DNA of 64,000 nucleotides from an uncultured Clostridia bacterium. GTDB lineage: Bacteria; Bacillota; Clostridia; Christensenellales; Borkfalkiaceae. Shown here one piece after another: positions 8,362 through 18,200 of this stretch. Below the pieces are notes generated by a model. It was not told the DNA's origin and did no database searches. It saw nothing but the letters and a program-made list of their open reading frames with translations. Numbering within the stretch: position 1 is the stretch's first letter; each line of letters opens with the position of its first letter. The stretch spans positions 1 through 64,000 of the forward strand of contig CALWCE010000006.1 in the NCBI GenBank assembly GCA_944376295.1, read 5' to 3'. The translations under genes were made by a program, and so were the position numbers.

Positions 8362-9243
8362 TCACCACAGCGTATCGGGGTCGAAACCGTACACCTGCAC
8401 GACTTCTAAAAGCTCGCTCCGTGCGATGTCGTTGCAGGTGACGAGCGGTCCGCCGTCCGAATCGATGTCGTAGCCGAAGCGCTTGAACGCCTGCCACACA
8501 AGGTGGCTGCAATGCGTCGTCTTGGGGGCGCTGCTCTGATCTTTGGCGTTGAAAAACCCCGTGAACAGCGAATATTCAAGCCCGCGCAGATTGTTTCCCG
8601 CCCAGGAAGCGATCGTTGCCCTCTCTTCCCGGCTCGCGCCCTTCAAGCGCAGTACCATAAAGTTTGTGCCATAGCGGAACCAGCCCGCGTCGCCGACGGA
8701 GCTCTCGGAACCGGGACCGGTGGCTTCGAGCACTTTGCCGCTCTCCGCATCCACGACGATGGCGGCATGCCCGTTGCGCCAGCCGAAGGTATGGCAGGTG
8801 GAAGTCACGAGGATATCTCCGTCTTCGAGCGGCGCGAGCGGCGCGCGGTATCGATTGCCGTTCTCATTCAACAGGATGCACCGCGGGGTCGTGGGGGCAG
8901 CCATGCTGTGCGAACGCTCGCCGTCGTAGAAGAATGCCTCCTGAAAGTCCAAAAGTTCGCTCCTGTCTTCGAGCGCATCCACCCCGAGCCGCGTCAGCCC
9001 CGTCTGATGATAAATGATATCGCGATCTTCCTCGGAAAGCGTCTCTTTTTCCCAATAGGGGGTAAGGTCGAGCTTTTCATACGAGGGCACGAACCGCGCC
9101 GAATTTTCCACGACCGCCATCGCAAGCCCCATGCCGAGGACGACGGAAAGGAGCACGCCAAAAAAAGCCGCCAAAAAGGCAAGCGCTCCCGCCCCGCCCC
9201 GCGTCCTCCGACGGGTGAGCCCCGTCCGATCCTCAGCGGTCAT
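8362..9243 (-). CDS. Membrane-anchored papain-like cysteine hydrolase (YiiX/YycO type)
   Basis: 293 aa. A transmembrane anchor lies at about 17-44 after a basic N-terminus. The extracytoplasmic domain has the permuted NlpC/P60 order: catalytic histidine first (H159 in NGHAAIVVD), cysteine later (C245 in THCSHLVWQAF). DGDILVT precedes the histidine, as in YiiX/YebB-like hydrolases that cut amide or ester bonds in cell-wall or lipid substrates. Its start overlaps the fumarase beta gene by 11 bases, so it is probably co-transcribed, although no functional link is obvious. Confidence 0.75.
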   Translation of the reverse strand: MTAEDRTGLTRRRTRGGAGALAFLAAFFGVLLSVVLGMGLAMAVVENSARFVPSYEKLDLTPYWEKETLSEEDRDIIYHQTGLTRLGVDALEDRSELLDFQEAFFYDGERSHSMAAPTTPRCILLNENGNRYRAPLAPLEDGDILVTSTCHTFGWRNGHAAIVVDAESGKVLEATGPGSESSVGDAGWFRYGTNFMVLRLKGASREERATIASWAGNNLRGLEYSLFTGFFNAKDQSSAPKTTHCSHLVWQAFKRFGYDIDSDGGPLVTCNDIARSELLEVVQVYGFDPDTLW

Positions 9244-9757
9244 AGATGCTCCCGCCCTCGCTGTCGATGGCGACGACGAGGGGAAAATCTTCGACGTCCA
9301 TCTGATATACGGCTTCGCTCAGAAGGTCGGGGAAGGCGACGCACTCCGCGCGTTTGACGGCGTTCCCGTACGTCGCGCCCGCCCCGCCGATGGCGGCAAA
9401 GTACACCGCCTTATTGCGCTTCAACGCCGCGCGCACGTCCTCGCTCATCTCGCCCTTGCCGATCATGCCCGGAAGCCCGAGATCGAGAAGGCGCGGCGCA
9501 AAGCTGTTCATGCGGGCGGAAGTCGTCGGCCCGCAGCTGCCGCACGCCTTTCCTTCGGGCGCGGGGCAGGGGCCCGCATAGTAGATGAAAGCGTCTTGAA
9601 GGGGGAAAGGGAGCTCCTTCCCTTCGTCGAGGAGCGCAAAGATGCGTTTATGTGCGCAGTCCCGCGCCGTGTAGATGGTGCCCGTAAGAAGCACGCTGTC
9701 TCCCGCGCGCAGGCTCTCTCTTTGTTCTTTGGTCATGGGAAGGGTGATGCGCTTCAT
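9233..9757 (-). CDS. fumB: Fumarate hydratase class I, beta subunit
   Basis: 174 aa, corresponding to the C-terminal half of one-chain class I fumarases (Fe-S hydro-lyase beta domain). The motifs LLTGTIYTARDCAHKR, GPTTSARMN and LPGMIGKG are typical of FumA/TtdB C-terminal domains and shape the substrate pocket. Its ATG overlaps the alpha-subunit stop as TGATG, so the two subunits are translationally coupled. L-tartrate dehydratase beta is a paralogue; the fumarase call rests on the pairing and motif match. Confidence 0.88.
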   Translation of the reverse strand: MKRITLPMTKEQRESLRAGDSVLLTGTIYTARDCAHKRIFALLDEGKELPFPLQDAFIYYAGPCPAPEGKACGSCGPTTSARMNSFAPRLLDLGLPGMIGKGEMSEDVRAALKRNKAVYFAAIGGAGATYGNAVKRAECVAFPDLLSEAVYQMDVEDFPLVVAIDSEGGSIYDR

Positions 9758-10593
9758 CACAGCACCTCCTTTTCGCAGCGCACGCAGTGGCACTGGATGT
9801 TGACGGCGACGGGGAGGCCTGCGATGTGCGTCGGGGCAAGTTCGCAGCTCACGCCGATGGCGGTCGTCTTCCCGCCGAAGCCCTGCGGTCCGATATCGAG
9901 CGCATTGATGCGGGCAAGCGCCTCTTCCTCGATGGAAGCAACGTCTTTTCTGGGATTGCGGCTCCCCACGTCGCGGGTGAGCGCCTTTTTCGCGAGGAAG
10001 GCGCACGAATCGAAGCACCCGCCGATGCCTACGCCCACATACACGGGCGGACAGGGGCGGGAACCCGCCAGCCGTACCGTCTCCACGATGGCGTTCACAA
10101 TGCCCTCGCGCCCTTCGGCAGGGGTGAGCATAAAGAGCCTGCTCATATTTTCGCTGCCGAATCCCTTGGGAAGATAGGTGATCTCCGCCTTGTCTCCCTC
10201 TTCGATCTCCACATGCAGGTGCGCGGGCGTATTGTCGCCCGTGTTGACGCGCGTCAAAGGGTCGCAGATGCTCTTTCTGAACTTTCCGTCCTCATAGGCG
10301 CGCCTTACGCCCTCGTTGACGGCGTCTTTCAAAGGCGCGCCCACAAGCTGCACGTCCCGGCCGAGCGACAAAAGGACGACCGCCATGCCCGTATCCTGGC
10401 AGACGGGCATCTGTTCCCGCTTGGCAGTCTTTTCGTTTTCCAGGAGCGCGGAGAGGGCAAATTCCGCCGCCCCCGTCTCGCGCTCTTTGGCGCTACTTAA
10501 TGCCGCGCGGCAGCTGTCCGTCAGGGTGAGCCCCGCCCGCCGCGCCATGTTGTAGACGCATTCTTCGATCTCTTTGGTGTCGATGATCCTCAT
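9757..10593 (-). CDS. fumA: Fumarate hydratase class I, alpha subunit
   Basis: 278 aa. It carries the 4Fe-4S cluster that hydrates fumarate to malate. Likely cluster cysteines are C65 (VCQDTGMAV), C193 (GIGGCFDSC) and one in the C-terminal QCHCVRCEKEVL. It is the upstream member of a fumA-fumB pair. The start MRIIDTKEIEE matches the family N-terminus. Two-subunit class I fumarases are typical of anaerobic Clostridia, where they run the reductive branch of the TCA pathway. Confidence 0.9.
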   Translation of the reverse strand: MRIIDTKEIEECVYNMARRAGLTLTDSCRAALSSAKERETGAAEFALSALLENEKTAKREQMPVCQDTGMAVVLLSLGRDVQLVGAPLKDAVNEGVRRAYEDGKFRKSICDPLTRVNTGDNTPAHLHVEIEEGDKAEITYLPKGFGSENMSRLFMLTPAEGREGIVNAIVETVRLAGSRPCPPVYVGVGIGGCFDSCAFLAKKALTRDVGSRNPRKDVASIEEEALARINALDIGPQGFGGKTTAIGVSCELAPTHIAGLPVAVNIQCHCVRCEKEVL

Positions 10594-10672
10594 GAAATAT
10601 TCCCGTACAATGTAGTCTTTCCCTCATTATATCGTCTTTTTGTGAAAAAGCAATGTTTTTCCCCGTATCGGC

Positions 10673-10701
10673 TTGGCTTTTTCCGAAAAAAATGTTAAGA
10701 T
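10673..10701 (+). promoter_or_regulatory. Probable sigma-A promoter for the CPBP-rlmH pair
   Basis: TTGGCT, a 17-bp spacer, then TAAGAT, ending seven bases before the CPBP start codon. The transcript would be nearly leaderless, which lowers confidence. Confidence 0.45.
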
Positions 10702-10707
10702 AGCGCT

Positions 10708-11631
10708 ATGAACGAAGTCTCGGAAACCGTTGCCGTTCTTCCGCCTGCGGACAGGCTGAAAGAATCGGGCATTGCCTTCTCTTTGGCGGCGCTCCTGCCC
10801 GTCCTCGTCTCCCTCGTCCTCTCCGTCCTCGTCGCGGCGATGGGGGAGGGCGCGCAGAACGCCGTCTGGTACCGCTATCTTGCCTATTTTCTGCCGCAGC
10901 TGTGCTTTGCGCTCTCGGCGGCGGTCTACTTCCGCCGCGCCCGCCATCCCTTTCCCGAGATGTACCGCGGCGCAAAATGGCATTACTATCTCATCGCCCT
11001 TTTCATGCAGCTCGGGCTCCTCTTTTCTTTGGGCGAGCTCAACACGCTCTTCATCGGCTGGCTGGAAAAATTGGGCTACACCTCTTCGGAGTCCCCGCTC
11101 CCGCCCCTCGAAGGAGGCTGGCTCGCGCTCTCGCTCTTTGTCGTCGCCCTGCTTCCCGCCATCTTTGAAGAGACGCTCTTCCGCGGCATCCTCGCGCGCA
11201 ACATGCACGGGGCGGGCTGGGGAACATGGGTCATCATCCTTGTCTCGGGCGCAATGTTCTCCCTTTTCCACGGCAGGCCCGAACAGACCGTCTATCAGTT
11301 TTTCTGCGGCTGCTGTTTCGCGCTCATCGCCGTGCGCTCGGGGAGCGTCCTGCCCACCGTCCTTTCGCACTTTCTGAACAACGCGCTCATCCTCGTTCTG
11401 TCGGCGCTGGGCTTGGAGACGTTCTCGGGCGTCCTTTCCGTCGTCCTCATCGTTGTCGGCGCCGTCTTTTTGGCGGGTTCGCTCGTCTTTCTCATCTTCT
11501 TCGATAAAAAGACAGACCGCAAGGGCGGCGCGCCGCGCGCAGGCGTCTTCTTCCTCGCGGCGGCGGTGGGGCTCGTCATCTGCGCCGTGCAGTGGGCGAG
11601 CATGCTGCTTTTAGGGTTTGCAAATGTTTAA
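10708..11631 (+). CDS. CPBP family intramembrane metalloprotease
   Basis: 307 aa with about eight hydrophobic helices. The CPBP/Abi (Rce1-like) motifs are all present: EETLFRG (E154, E155, R159), FSLFHG (F184 to H188) and HFLNN (H221, N225). These residues form the glutamate-base intramembrane protease site. Bacterial members process peptides or provide self-immunity; the partner here is unknown. It overlaps rlmH by eight bases. Confidence 0.88.
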   Translation: MNEVSETVAVLPPADRLKESGIAFSLAALLPVLVSLVLSVLVAAMGEGAQNAVWYRYLAYFLPQLCFALSAAVYFRRARHPFPEMYRGAKWHYYLIALFMQLGLLFSLGELNTLFIGWLEKLGYTSSESPLPPLEGGWLALSLFVVALLPAIFEETLFRGILARNMHGAGWGTWVIILVSGAMFSLFHGRPEQTVYQFFCGCCFALIAVRSGSVLPTVLSHFLNNALILVLSALGLETFSGVLSVVLIVVGAVFLAGSLVFLIFFDKKTDRKGGAPRAGVFFLAAAVGLVICAVQWASMLLLGFANV

Positions 11632-12061
11632 GGTTCATCTTGTCTGCGTCGGAAAACTCAAAGAGAGCTATTGGCGGGAGGCAGTCGCGGAATACAGCAA
11701 GCGCCTTTCCCGCTTCTGCGCGCTCGACATCCGCGAACTTCCCGAACGCGCCTCTCTCTTTGAGGAAGCTTCCGACATTTTGCGCGCCGCAAGGGGACAT
11801 ATCGTCGCGCTCGCGGTGGAGGGGAAGGGCTGTTCTTCCGAAGCGTTTGCGAGGAAAGTCGCCGCCGTGCGCGATAAGGGGGAGGAGCTGACCCTTCTTA
11901 TCGGCTCTTCCTGCGGCCTCGCGCCCGAGGTCAAGGCGGCTTCCAAAGAACTTCTCTCCTTTTCCGTCATGACGTTCCCGCATCAGATGATGCGCGTCAT
12001 CCTCTTGGAACAGCTCTACCGCGCGTTTATGATCCTCAGCGGCTCAGAATACCATAAATAA
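11624..12061 (+). CDS. rlmH: 23S rRNA pseudouridine-1915 N3-methyltransferase RlmH
   Basis: 145 aa SPOUT methyltransferase acting on helix 69 of assembled 70S ribosomes. The SAM-binding trefoil region is LTLLIGSSCGLAPEV, and the chain ends in the signature ILSGSEYHK. The ATG at 11624 gives the family start MFKVHLVCVGKLKE and overlaps the CPBP stop. Confidence 0.95.
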   Translation: MFKVHLVCVGKLKESYWREAVAEYSKRLSRFCALDIRELPERASLFEEASDILRAARGHIVALAVEGKGCSSEAFARKVAAVRDKGEELTLLIGSSCGLAPEVKAASKELLSFSVMTFPHQMMRVILLEQLYRAFMILSGSEYHK

Positions 12062-12073
12062 TTCCTCATTTTA

Positions 12074-12138
12074 GCCTCCTCTTCGGGGAGGTGTCATGCC
12101 ATTCGACGCGGGCGTCGATGGCATGACGGAGGGAGTAA
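12074..12138 (+). repeat. Modular hairpin repeat, copy 2
   Basis: GCCTCCTCTTCGGGGAGG hairpin, then TGCCAT..CGACG/CGTCG..ATGGCA hairpin, then TGACGGAGGGAGTAA. Identical throughout this core to the copy at 29974-30038. Confidence 0.85.
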
Positions 12139-12162
12139 CTGCCGGAGTTTCGACATTCCCTT

Positions 12163-12211
12163 GCCTCCCTCTTTGAGGGAGGTGCCGAACGAATGTGAGG
12201 CGGAAGGAGTT
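12163..12211 (+). repeat. Modular hairpin repeat, short variant
   Basis: GCCTCCCTCTTTGAGGGAGG hairpin followed by TGCCGAACGAATGTGAGGC and GGAAGGAGT. Related short variants lie at 27961-28004 and 28215-28283. Confidence 0.75.
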
Positions 12212-12253
12212 TTATCTTTCACCCCGCCCTGTCCTTCCCGCATACAATGCAGA

Positions 12254-13162
12254 ATGGACATCTATCGCCGCATCCGCGCCGCCTACGGCGCCTACACGGG
12301 AGAAAAACGCGTCATCGGCAGAAGCCTCGATCGCCGCGCTCTCTTTGCCTTCCGCACGGGGGAGGGAAGACCGCTCGGCATCGCCGTCTATTCTATCCAC
12401 GCGCGCGAGTGGGTGACGGCGCTCCTCGCGCTCGAACATCTGAAGCGCTCCGTTCCCTTCGGCAGCGTGTGGTTTGTTCCGCTTGTCGATCCCGACGGCG
12501 CACTTCTCGTGCAAAGGGGCGTCGAGTGCGTCCGCCCGCCCCTCCGCGAAGCGCTGCTCTCCCTCAACGGCGGCGATGATTTTTCCCTTTGGAAGGCGAA
12601 CGCCGAAGGCACCGACCTCAACGTCAACTTCCCCGCTCGCTGGGGGAAGGGCGCAAAAAACGCCTTTTCGCCCGCTCCCGCGAATTATGTGGGCGAATGC
12701 CCGCTGAGCGCCCCCGAAAGCCGCGCCCTTGCCGCCTTCACTCTCCAAGAAAAGCCCGACTATACGCTCTCCTTCCACACGAAGGGCGAAGAAATTTATT
12801 GGCATTTTCATCAGCCGCCCTTCCGCCTTGCGCGCGACTTTTGTTTCGCCCGCGCCGTCGCGGCTGCTTCGGGGTATCCCCTGAAAGAAGCGAAGTGCTC
12901 TTCGGGCGGGTATAAAGATTGGTGTATCGAAGCGCTCCGGATCCCCGCGCTCACCGTCGAAGTGGGGGAGGAGCGGCTTGCCCATCCGCTGGGGGAGGAG
13001 GCGCTTCCCGCCATTTCGGAGCGGGCGGGGGAGATCGTCCGCGCGGCGTCGCGTGCCGCAAAGGAGTACCTATGGAAGAAAAATTCATGCGGGAAGCCAT
13101 CAGGCTCGCCGAACGCGCCAAAAAAAGGGGGGAAGTCCCCATCGGCGCCGTCGTCGTCCTGA
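12254..13162 (+). CDS. M14 family zinc carboxypeptidase
   Basis: 302 aa. The M14 zinc triad is clear: H49 and E52 in IHAREWVT, and H175 in LSFHTKG. The catalytic glutamate is E236 in LTVEVG, and NVNFPARW supplies a substrate-binding Asn/Arg-type loop. There is no signal peptide. Bacterial M14 enzymes of this size often cut gamma-D-glutamyl-diaminopimelate bonds in murein peptides, so peptide recycling is plausible but inferred. The ATG at 12254 avoids the hairpin repeat upstream. The 3' end overlaps tadA by 91 bases with a low-complexity Lys/Pro/Ser tail. Confidence 0.82.
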   Translation: MDIYRRIRAAYGAYTGEKRVIGRSLDRRALFAFRTGEGRPLGIAVYSIHAREWVTALLALEHLKRSVPFGSVWFVPLVDPDGALLVQRGVECVRPPLREALLSLNGGDDFSLWKANAEGTDLNVNFPARWGKGAKNAFSPAPANYVGECPLSAPESRALAAFTLQEKPDYTLSFHTKGEEIYWHFHQPPFRLARDFCFARAVAAASGYPLKEAKCSSGGYKDWCIEALRIPALTVEVGEERLAHPLGEEALPAISERAGEIVRAASRAAKEYLWKKNSCGKPSGSPNAPKKGGKSPSAPSSS

Positions 13163-13602
13163 ACGGGAAGATCGTCGGCAAGGGCTATAACCTCCGCACG
13201 AAATTGCAGATGGCGACGGCGCATGCCGAAATGCGCGCCATCGACCGCGCCTGCAAGAAGGAACATTCCTGGCGGCTGCCCGAAGCCGAGCTCTACGTCA
13301 CGCTCGAGCCGTGCCCCATGTGCATGGGCGCCATCTTAAACGCGAGGATCAAGCGTGTCTATTTCGGCGCGTACGAACAAAAGGGCAGGAGCCTCACCGA
13401 GGCGCTTGCCAACGCCAACCTTCTCAACCATAAGGTGGAAGTTACGGGCGGCGTGCTCGAAGAGGAGTGTTCGCGTGTGCTTTCCTCCTTCTTTATCGAA
13501 ATGCGCGTGCGGGAGAAGGCGGAAAAGGAGAAAAAGAAGGCGAAGGCGCAAGAAAAAGCGGCGCGCAAAGGGCGTCTTTCCAAAACGCAAAAATACGAAT
13601 AA
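13072..13602 (+). CDS. tadA: tRNA-specific adenosine deaminase TadA
   Basis: 176 aa. It deaminates A34 of tRNA-Arg(ACG) to inosine. Zinc motif H51-A-E53 (HAEMRAI) and P80-C81-P-M-C84 (EPCPMCMGA) are intact, and E53 is the proton shuttle. Residues after about 150 form a lysine/glutamate-rich tail not needed for catalysis. The ATG has AAGGAG upstream and lies inside the 3' end of the M14 gene, so translation is probably coupled. Confidence 0.93.
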   Translation: MEEKFMREAIRLAERAKKRGEVPIGAVVVLNGKIVGKGYNLRTKLQMATAHAEMRAIDRACKKEHSWRLPEAELYVTLEPCPMCMGAILNARIKRVYFGAYEQKGRSLTEALANANLLNHKVEVTGGVLEEECSRVLSSFFIEMRVREKAEKEKKKAKAQEKAARKGRLSKTQKYE

Positions 13603-13607
13603 AACGG

Positions 13608-13636
13608 TTGACTTTCCCTCAGAAAGAGGGTAGAAT
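13608..13636 (+). promoter_or_regulatory. Sigma-A promoter for prs
   Basis: TTGACT, a 17-bp spacer, then TAGAAT, about 85 bases before the prs start. Confidence 0.75.
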
Positions 13637-13720
13637 AGACAAGTGGGTCCGAGCTTCGGGCTCCGCTTGAAATGCCGAAAAGCGGGCGGTGCCGCCCGAA
13701 ATAATACAGAGGATGACGAA

Positions 13721-14668
13721 ATGATCACACACGGTAACGAAATCAAGCTCTTTTCCGGCAATTCCAACCGCCCCCTTGCCGAGGCGATCGCGAAAAAGCT
13801 CAACACGACGCTGGGCGACATCGAAGTCGGCAAGTTCTCGGACGGGGAGACGAGCGTCCACATCGGCGAAACGGTGCGAGGCAGAGACCTCTTCATCATT
13901 CAGTCCACCTGCGCGCCCGTCAACGATAACCTGATGGAACTGCTCATCATGATCGACGCTGCAAAGCGCGCCTCCGCAGGCCGCGTGACGGCGGTCATCC
14001 CGTACTTCGGCTATGCCCGTCAGGACAGAAAGGCCCGCTCGCGCGATCCCATCACGGCAAAGCTCGTTGCAGACCTTTTAACTTCCGCCGGCGCCGACCG
14101 CGTCCTCACGATGGACCTTCACGCCGCGCAGATCCAGGGCTTCTTCGATATCCCCGTCGATAACCTTCTCGGCGGCCCTCTCCTTTACAGCTACTTCGAA
14201 CACAAGATGGACGAAAACTTCATCGTCGTCTCGCCCGACATCGGCTCCGTCAACCGTGCGCGCAAGGTCGCAGAGCGCCTCAACTGCCCGATGGCGATCA
14301 TCGATAAGCGCCGCCCCAAGGCGAACGTCATGGAAGTCATGAACATCATCGGTAACGTCGAAGGCAAGAAGTGCCTCCTTGTCGACGACATGATCGACAC
14401 CGCCGGCACCATCGTCCAGGGCGCCAAGGCGCTCGTCGATCAGGGCGCAACGGAAATTTACGCGTCCTGCACGCACGCCGTGCTTTCGGGTCCCGCCGTG
14501 GAACGCCTCGCTTCCTCGCCCATCACCGAGCTCGTGATGCTCGATACCATCCGGCTCCCCGAAGAAAAGCATCTTCCCAAGATCAAGATCCTTTCGACGG
14601 CAGATATCTTCGCCGCCGCGATCGAGAACGTCTATCTCGATAAACCCATGTCCAAAATTTACGACTGA
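13721..14668 (+). CDS. prs: Ribose-phosphate pyrophosphokinase
   Basis: 315 aa, the standard length for class I PRPP synthase, which makes PRPP from ribose-5-phosphate and ATP. Visible features are the start [17 protein letters not shown], the flexible loop [18 protein letters not shown], the metal/ribose site [18 protein letters not shown] and the PRPP signature [12 protein letters not shown]. The ATG at 13721 is selected over a longer frame because the upstream codons fall in the leader. Confidence 0.97.
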   Translation: MITHGNEIKLFSGNSNRPLAEAIAKKLNTTLGDIEVGKFSDGETSVHIGETVRGRDLFIIQSTCAPVNDNLMELLIMIDAAKRASAGRVTAVIPYFGYARQDRKARSRDPITAKLVADLLTSAGADRVLTMDLHAAQIQGFFDIPVDNLLGGPLLYSYFEHKMDENFIVVSPDIGSVNRARKVAERLNCPMAIIDKRRPKANVMEVMNIIGNVEGKKCLLVDDMIDTAGTIVQGAKALVDQGATEIYASCTHAVLSGPAVERLASSPITELVMLDTIRLPEEKHLPKIKILSTADIFAAAIENVYLDKPMSKIYD

Positions 14669-14671
14669 CCG

Positions 14672-14706
14672 AAAAACCGCCGCCGCAAGGCGGCGGGCAT
14701 TTTTTC
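14672..14706 (+). terminator. Intrinsic terminator after prs
   Basis: CCGCCGCC, GCAA loop, GGCGGCGG, then CATTTTTTC. It may attenuate read-through into pth. Confidence 0.85.
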
Positions 14707-14725
14707 AGGACGAAAGGAGCAGCCA

Positions 14726-15289
14726 ATGTTTCTCATCGTGGGGCTCGGCAACCCCGAAAAAAAGTACGAAAAGACCTTCCACAACATGGGCTTTCTGGCA
14801 GCGGGGGACGCCGCCGAAGCGCTCAATACCAAATTTAAGAAGAAGGAGTGCGAAGCCTCCGTCGCCGAAGCTTTCGTGCGCGGCGAAAAGGTCGTCATCG
14901 CCCGCCCCATGACGTACATGAACGCCTCGGGCCGCGCCGTCAAACAGCTCATGGCAAAGTATAAAGTCTCCCCGCACGAGATGGTCGTTCTCTACGACGA
15001 CTACGATCTCCCCAAGGGGCACGTCCGCATCCGCCCCTCGGGCAGCGCGGGCACGCACAACGGCATGCGCTCGGTCATCGCGGAGATCGGCACCTCCGAT
15101 TTCGCCCGCATCCGCATCGGCATCCGCGACATAGAGATCAACGTCCCCATCATCGATTACGTCCTGCAGGACGTGAGGAAGGACGATTACGAACTGTTTT
15201 CTGCAGCCTGCCATAAGGCGGCGGAGGCGGCGCTTGCCCTCGCTTCGGGCGAAGAGGTGGAGCGCGTCATGACCAAATATAACGGATGA
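14726..15289 (+). CDS. pth: Peptidyl-tRNA hydrolase
   Basis: 187 aa. It releases peptidyl-tRNAs that drop off ribosomes. N10 in GLGNPEKKY, catalytic H20 in FHNMGF, and the DDYDLPKG and GSAGTHNGMRS loops are all present. GGAGC precedes the ATG. It overlaps mfd by four bases (ATGA), the classic Firmicutes pth-mfd pairing. Confidence 0.97.
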   Translation: MFLIVGLGNPEKKYEKTFHNMGFLAAGDAAEALNTKFKKKECEASVAEAFVRGEKVVIARPMTYMNASGRAVKQLMAKYKVSPHEMVVLYDDYDLPKGHVRIRPSGSAGTHNGMRSVIAEIGTSDFARIRIGIRDIEINVPIIDYVLQDVRKDDYELFSAACHKAAEAALALASGEEVERVMTKYNG

Positions 15290-18200
15290 AGGGATTTTTC
15301 TCGTTTGAACAACTGAGCGGCGAGTACGCACTCCTCGGAAGGGACGTCGAACACGGCGTGCCCACGGCTTGCTACGGTCTTTCGGACGCGCAGAAGTACC
15401 TCATCGGCGCGCTCCCTTCCCGCCGCGTCGTCTATGTGACGGCGGACGCCCTCACCGCAAAGCGCGCGAAAGAGAGCATCGCCGCGCTCTCGGGCAAACG
15501 CTGCGCGCTCCTTGCCGCAAAGGACGAAGTGCTCACTTACCGCCGCGCCCTTTCCAAAGACGCGCTCTTTGCCCGCCTCAACGCCCTCTACGAATGGCAG
15601 ACGGGCGCGGATGTGCTCGTCTGCGACATCGAAGCGGTCTTGCAGCTCGTGCCCGCCCGCCTGCCCGTCGTTACGCTCGCGGCGGGGGGAGAAACAGAGC
15701 TTTCCGCCCTCCTTCGGACGCTCGTCTCGTTGGGGTACAGCCGCGAGTACAACGTGGAAGCCAAGGGGAGCTTCGCCCTCCGCGGCGATATCCTCGACAT
15801 CTGGCCCGTCAACCTCGAACACCCCGTCCGCATCGATTTCTTCGGCGACGAGGTGGAAGCGATCAAGCCCTACGACGAAGTGACGGCGGAGCGCTATCCC
15901 GTCCTCGACCGCGTCGACATCTGTTCGGCGACGGACGCTTTTTACGAAGAGGGCGAAAAGGAGCGCGTCGTAAAATTCATGCGCGCCGAGGCGCGCCGCG
16001 CCAAGAGTTCGCAGGCGGCGGGCAGGATGGCGGATATCATCTCCGCCGTTGAGACCGAGGAGCAGGCGAGCGATTTTACTCTCCCGCTCCTCTCTTCCGC
16101 CGTTCCCTTCTTCTCCGTATTGGACGGCGAAACGCTCGTCATTTTCGACGAATGCAAACTCATCTCCGATAAATCGGACGGCCTGTGGAAAGAGCACATG
16201 GAGCGCTGTTCTCAGCTCCTCGAAGGGGGCGAGGCGATGAACTTCTCCCTTCGGCAGTATGTGGCGCCCGAAGATATGGAAGACGAGATCGCGCTTTTGC
16301 CCAAGCTCGCGCTCTCCTCCTTTCTTTCCGACGTCCGCCTCTTCCGCCCGCTCTCCGTCCACAACTTCACCTCCGCGCCCGTCCGTAGGTATTTGAATTC
16401 CTTTGAAGACCTTCTCTCCGATCTTGCCGTCTGGAAGAGGACGGGCTACCGCGTCATGCTGTGGTGCGGCACTGCGGAGCGCGCCGAAAAGACCAAAGAA
16501 CAGCTCTTCGACAACGGCTTTCCCAGCGTCCCGCTCCCCAAAAAACTCTATGATCTCAGGGGCGTGAGTGTCCTCGAAGATACCCTCGAACAGGGCTTTT
16601 TGGTGCACGAGAGCAAGCTCGCCGTCATCGGCACGGGCGATCTCTTCCGCAAGACTGCCTCCGCCCGCCGCATCAAGAAGAAGCGGGGGGATCTCTTCCT
16701 CGCGCCCGAGGTGGGGGACTACGCCGTGCACGAAACGTACGGCGTCGGCAAGATCACGGGCACCAAGAAGATCGAAACGACGGACGGCATCAAGGAGTAT
16801 GTCGCCCTCGAATACCGCGACGGCGACACTCTCTACGTCCCCGTCGAGCAGATGGATATCCTCTCCAAGTACATGGGGGAGGACAGCCCCGGGCTCTCCA
16901 AGATCGGCGGCGGCGAATTCGAGCGTGTCAAGGCGCGCGTGAGGGCGTCCCTCAAAAAGATGGCGCTCGACTTAAAGCAGCTCTATGCCGAGCGGCAGGA
17001 ACGCAGGGGCTATGTGTTCCCCGCTTATGAGGAAGAGATGGAGGAATTCGAGGCGGCGTTCCCCTATGAAGAGACGCCCGATCAGCTCTCGTCCGTCGCC
17101 GAGATCAAGGCGGACATGTGTTCGGATAAGGTGATGGACCGCCTCCTCTGCGGCGACGTCGGCTTCGGCAAGACGGAAGTGGCGCTTAGGGCAGCCTATC
17201 TCTGCGTCCTCGACGGCAGGCAGGCAGCCCTCATGTGCCCGAGCACCGTTTTGAGCGAACAGCATTTCCGCACCGCCGAAGCGAGGATGAAGGACTTCGG
17301 CGTGCGCATCGCGTGTTTGAATCGCTTCCGCAGCGAGCGGGAGCAGACGAGAATTTTGGCTGCCCTTGCAAAGGGGGAAGTCGATCTTCTCATCGGCACC
17401 CACCGCCTTCTTTCCAAAGACGTGAAGTTCCGCGACCTCGGGCTCCTCATCCTCGACGAGGAGCAGCGCTTCGGCGTCGAACATAAGGAAAAACTGAAGG
17501 ACATCAAGCGCAACGTCGACTGCCTCACGATGACGGCGACGCCCATCCCGCGCACGCTGCATCTCTCCCTTTCGGGCATCCGCGACATTTCCACCATCCA
17601 GACGCCGCCTCACGCCCGTCTTCCCGTGCAGACGTACGTCGCCGAAGAGTCCGAACCGCTCATCCGCGACGCCTGCATCCGCGAGATCGCCCGCGGCGGC
17701 CAGGTCTTCATCCTCTATAACCATGTGGAGAGCATCCACGCCTTCACGAAGCGCATGGGGGATCTCATCCCCGAAGCGCGCATCACGCTCGCCCACGGCA
17801 GGATGGAAAAGCTCGCCCTCGAAAAGAACGTCTTCGGCTTTTATCGCGGCGAGTACGATATCCTCGTCACGACGACCATCATCGAAAACGGCATCGACCT
17901 TCCCAACGCCAACACCATCATCGTCATCGATTCCGACCGCCTCGGCATCTCCCAGCTCTATCAGCTCAGGGGCAGGGTGGGGCGGGGCAAGCGCCTCGCG
18001 CACGCCTATTTTACTTACAAGCCCGAGCGCGTCATGACGCAGCAGGCGGCGGAGCGATTGAAAGCCCTCATGCAGTTCACCGAGCTCGGCTCGGGCTTCC
18101 GCATCGCCATGCGCGATCTCGAGATCCGCGGCGCGGGCAACGTTCTGGGCGCCGAACAGCACGGGCATATGGATAAGGTAGGCTACGAGCTCTACTCCAA

